Positions 5,161 to 5,726 of a DNA stretch of 5,726 bases are shown piece after piece. Position numbers and translations under genes: made by a program. Position 1 is the first letter of the stretch. Each line of letters starts with the position of its first letter. The notes beneath the pieces were generated by a model. It was not told the DNA's origin, did not search any database, and saw only the letters and a list, made by a program, of their open reading frames with translations. Source of the DNA: a candidate division TM6 bacterium UASB124 (GTDB lineage: Bacteria; Babelota; Babeliae; Babelales; RVW-14); contig CAMBZK010000074.1 in NCBI GenBank assembly GCA_945872225.1, positions 1-5,726 on the forward strand, in the 5' to 3' direction.

Positions 5161-5424
5161 ATGAAAAATAAGCTCTATCTACTGCTAGCTTTATACTCAG
5201 CCACTATTATTAATGTATCTGTTTTGGCGTCTGCCCTGCCTATTGACCTACCTATAACGCTGGGTGATGCTTCAGGTGTTGCCCCTGCTGCTAGAACTGT
5301 TAGGGGTGCTACAGCTGATTACCGCAGAGCAAGAATGGATGATCGCTCACGAGGCAAACTTCTAAAAAAAGCTCTGAAGAAAAAACAATTGAAAAACATT
5401 TACGCAAACTCTGCAAGGCTATAG
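5161..5424 (+). CDS. Exported protein, 5' part (87 aa); frame breaks near an A7 run
   Basis: I do not recognise the N-terminal part. Residues 1-25 form a clear signal peptide (MKNKLYLLLALYSATIINVS, then VLASA with an AxA-type cleavage site). A Pro/Leu and Ala-rich segment follows, then a basic Arg/Lys region. AAGAAGAGG (5146-5154) lies 6 nt before the ATG at 5161, which favours this start over the in-frame TTG at 5122. The frame passes through A7 (5364-5370, codons 68-70) and A6 (5380-5385), then stops at 5422. Sequence after the A7 run reads coherently in the -1 frame to the window end. The 87-aa product is therefore probably the truncated front half of a larger protein of at least 189 aa. 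The cause may be a homopolymer error, a real mutation, polymerase slippage or programmed frameshifting. Confidence 0.6.
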   Translation: MKNKLYLLLALYSATIINVSVLASALPIDLPITLGDASGVAPAARTVRGATADYRRARMDDRSRGKLLKKALKKKQLKNIYANSARL

Positions 5425-5726
5425 AGAAATGTGCCCTCAAAGGCGCTTTACCATCAGGTCAATTAAATGGTTTGTTGGAAAAGGTTGAAACTCAGCACAT
5501 TATAAATCATCCTGAAGCTGCAGAAAGTCTAGCGCGTTTGATTAGCAAACATAGGATCCTGCATCCTAAGATAAAAATAGTACTACCAAAACTGTTGGCT
5601 TACGGGTTGAATCCATTGGAAAAATCTTACAATGGTTTAAGCCTTATTCAAGTAGCAAAAATTCATTTACTACAAACATACTTTATCATAGATGATGGTT
5701 CATTTGAGTTGTCTGCGGATGATCGT
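5343..5726 (+). pseudogene. Out-of-frame continuation of the rightward exported protein, open to window end
   Basis: This frame is open from 5343 (preceding stop TGA at 5340-5342) to the window edge and has no start with a ribosome binding site. From 5370 it encodes 119 residues: a helical segment (EEKTIEKHLRKLCKAIEK), then a region rich in Leu, Ala and Glu (HPEAAESLARLISKHRIL). Next comes LLAYGLNPLEKSYNGLSLI, which resembles the loop and first helix of an ankyrin repeat (LL-x-x-G-x-x-P-x(5)-N-G-x-S-x-L). The resemblance covers about one repeat and is weak. It is in the -1 frame relative to the signal-peptide part at 5161-5424, and the two overlap between 5343 and 5421. Together they most likely form one gene. 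The 3' end lies outside the window. Confidence 0.55.

Noticed and set aside
1..5726. CRISPR array, tRNA, rRNA, transposase or integrase
   Set aside because: I saw no regularly spaced direct repeats, no cloverleaf-like sequence and no transposase or integrase motifs on either strand.

Overview
The window looks like a piece of chromosome from a host-associated or parasitic Gram-negative bacterium with moderate-to-low GC and the standard genetic code. Short secreted proteins of unknown family sit beside core genes, and the rightmost gene carries a weak ankyrin-like segment. This style fits candidate phylum Dependentiae (TM6) or a similar intracellular lineage, but no rRNA or marker gene fixes the taxonomy, so that is inference.

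Layout. Most of the window is transcribed leftward. From right to left: yebC (4847-4125), yicC (4097-3174), a glycosyltransferase family 9 gene (3161-1992), a 115-aa exported protein (1949-1602) and a second small exported protein (1590-1083) that is broken by a frameshift at a perfect 38-bp palindrome. Gaps of 27, 12, 42 and 11 nt suggest one transcription unit. It ends at a leftward Rho-independent terminator (1034-989). After a gap of about 275 nt, a third exported protein of 255 aa (806-39) probably has its own promoter. Right of yebC, a divergent intergenic region of about 310 nt holds a hairpin and a large imperfect dyad. It leads into a rightward gene starting at 5161, which encodes an exported protein whose frame breaks near an A7 run and reopens to the window end.

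Main result. The three small leftward proteins share an architecture I do not recognise: signal peptide, variable hydrophilic region, one hydrophobic segment, then P-[EA]-C-[DN] with a second cysteine exactly 12 residues after the first. In the middle gene this C-terminal half is readable only in another frame. Removing one 19-nt arm of the palindrome restores a 162-aa protein. The window therefore shows an apparently undescribed paralogous family of short exported proteins, plus two frameshift sites (palindrome and A7 run) that could be assembly error, gene decay, phase variation or programmed recoding.

How the genes may work together. YebC (translation or transcription factor) and YicC (RNase-related) are housekeeping proteins. 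The GT9 enzyme points to surface glycan or LPS-type synthesis. The exported proteins downstream could be envelope or host-facing factors. A functional link between them is inferred only from the shared strand and tight spacing.
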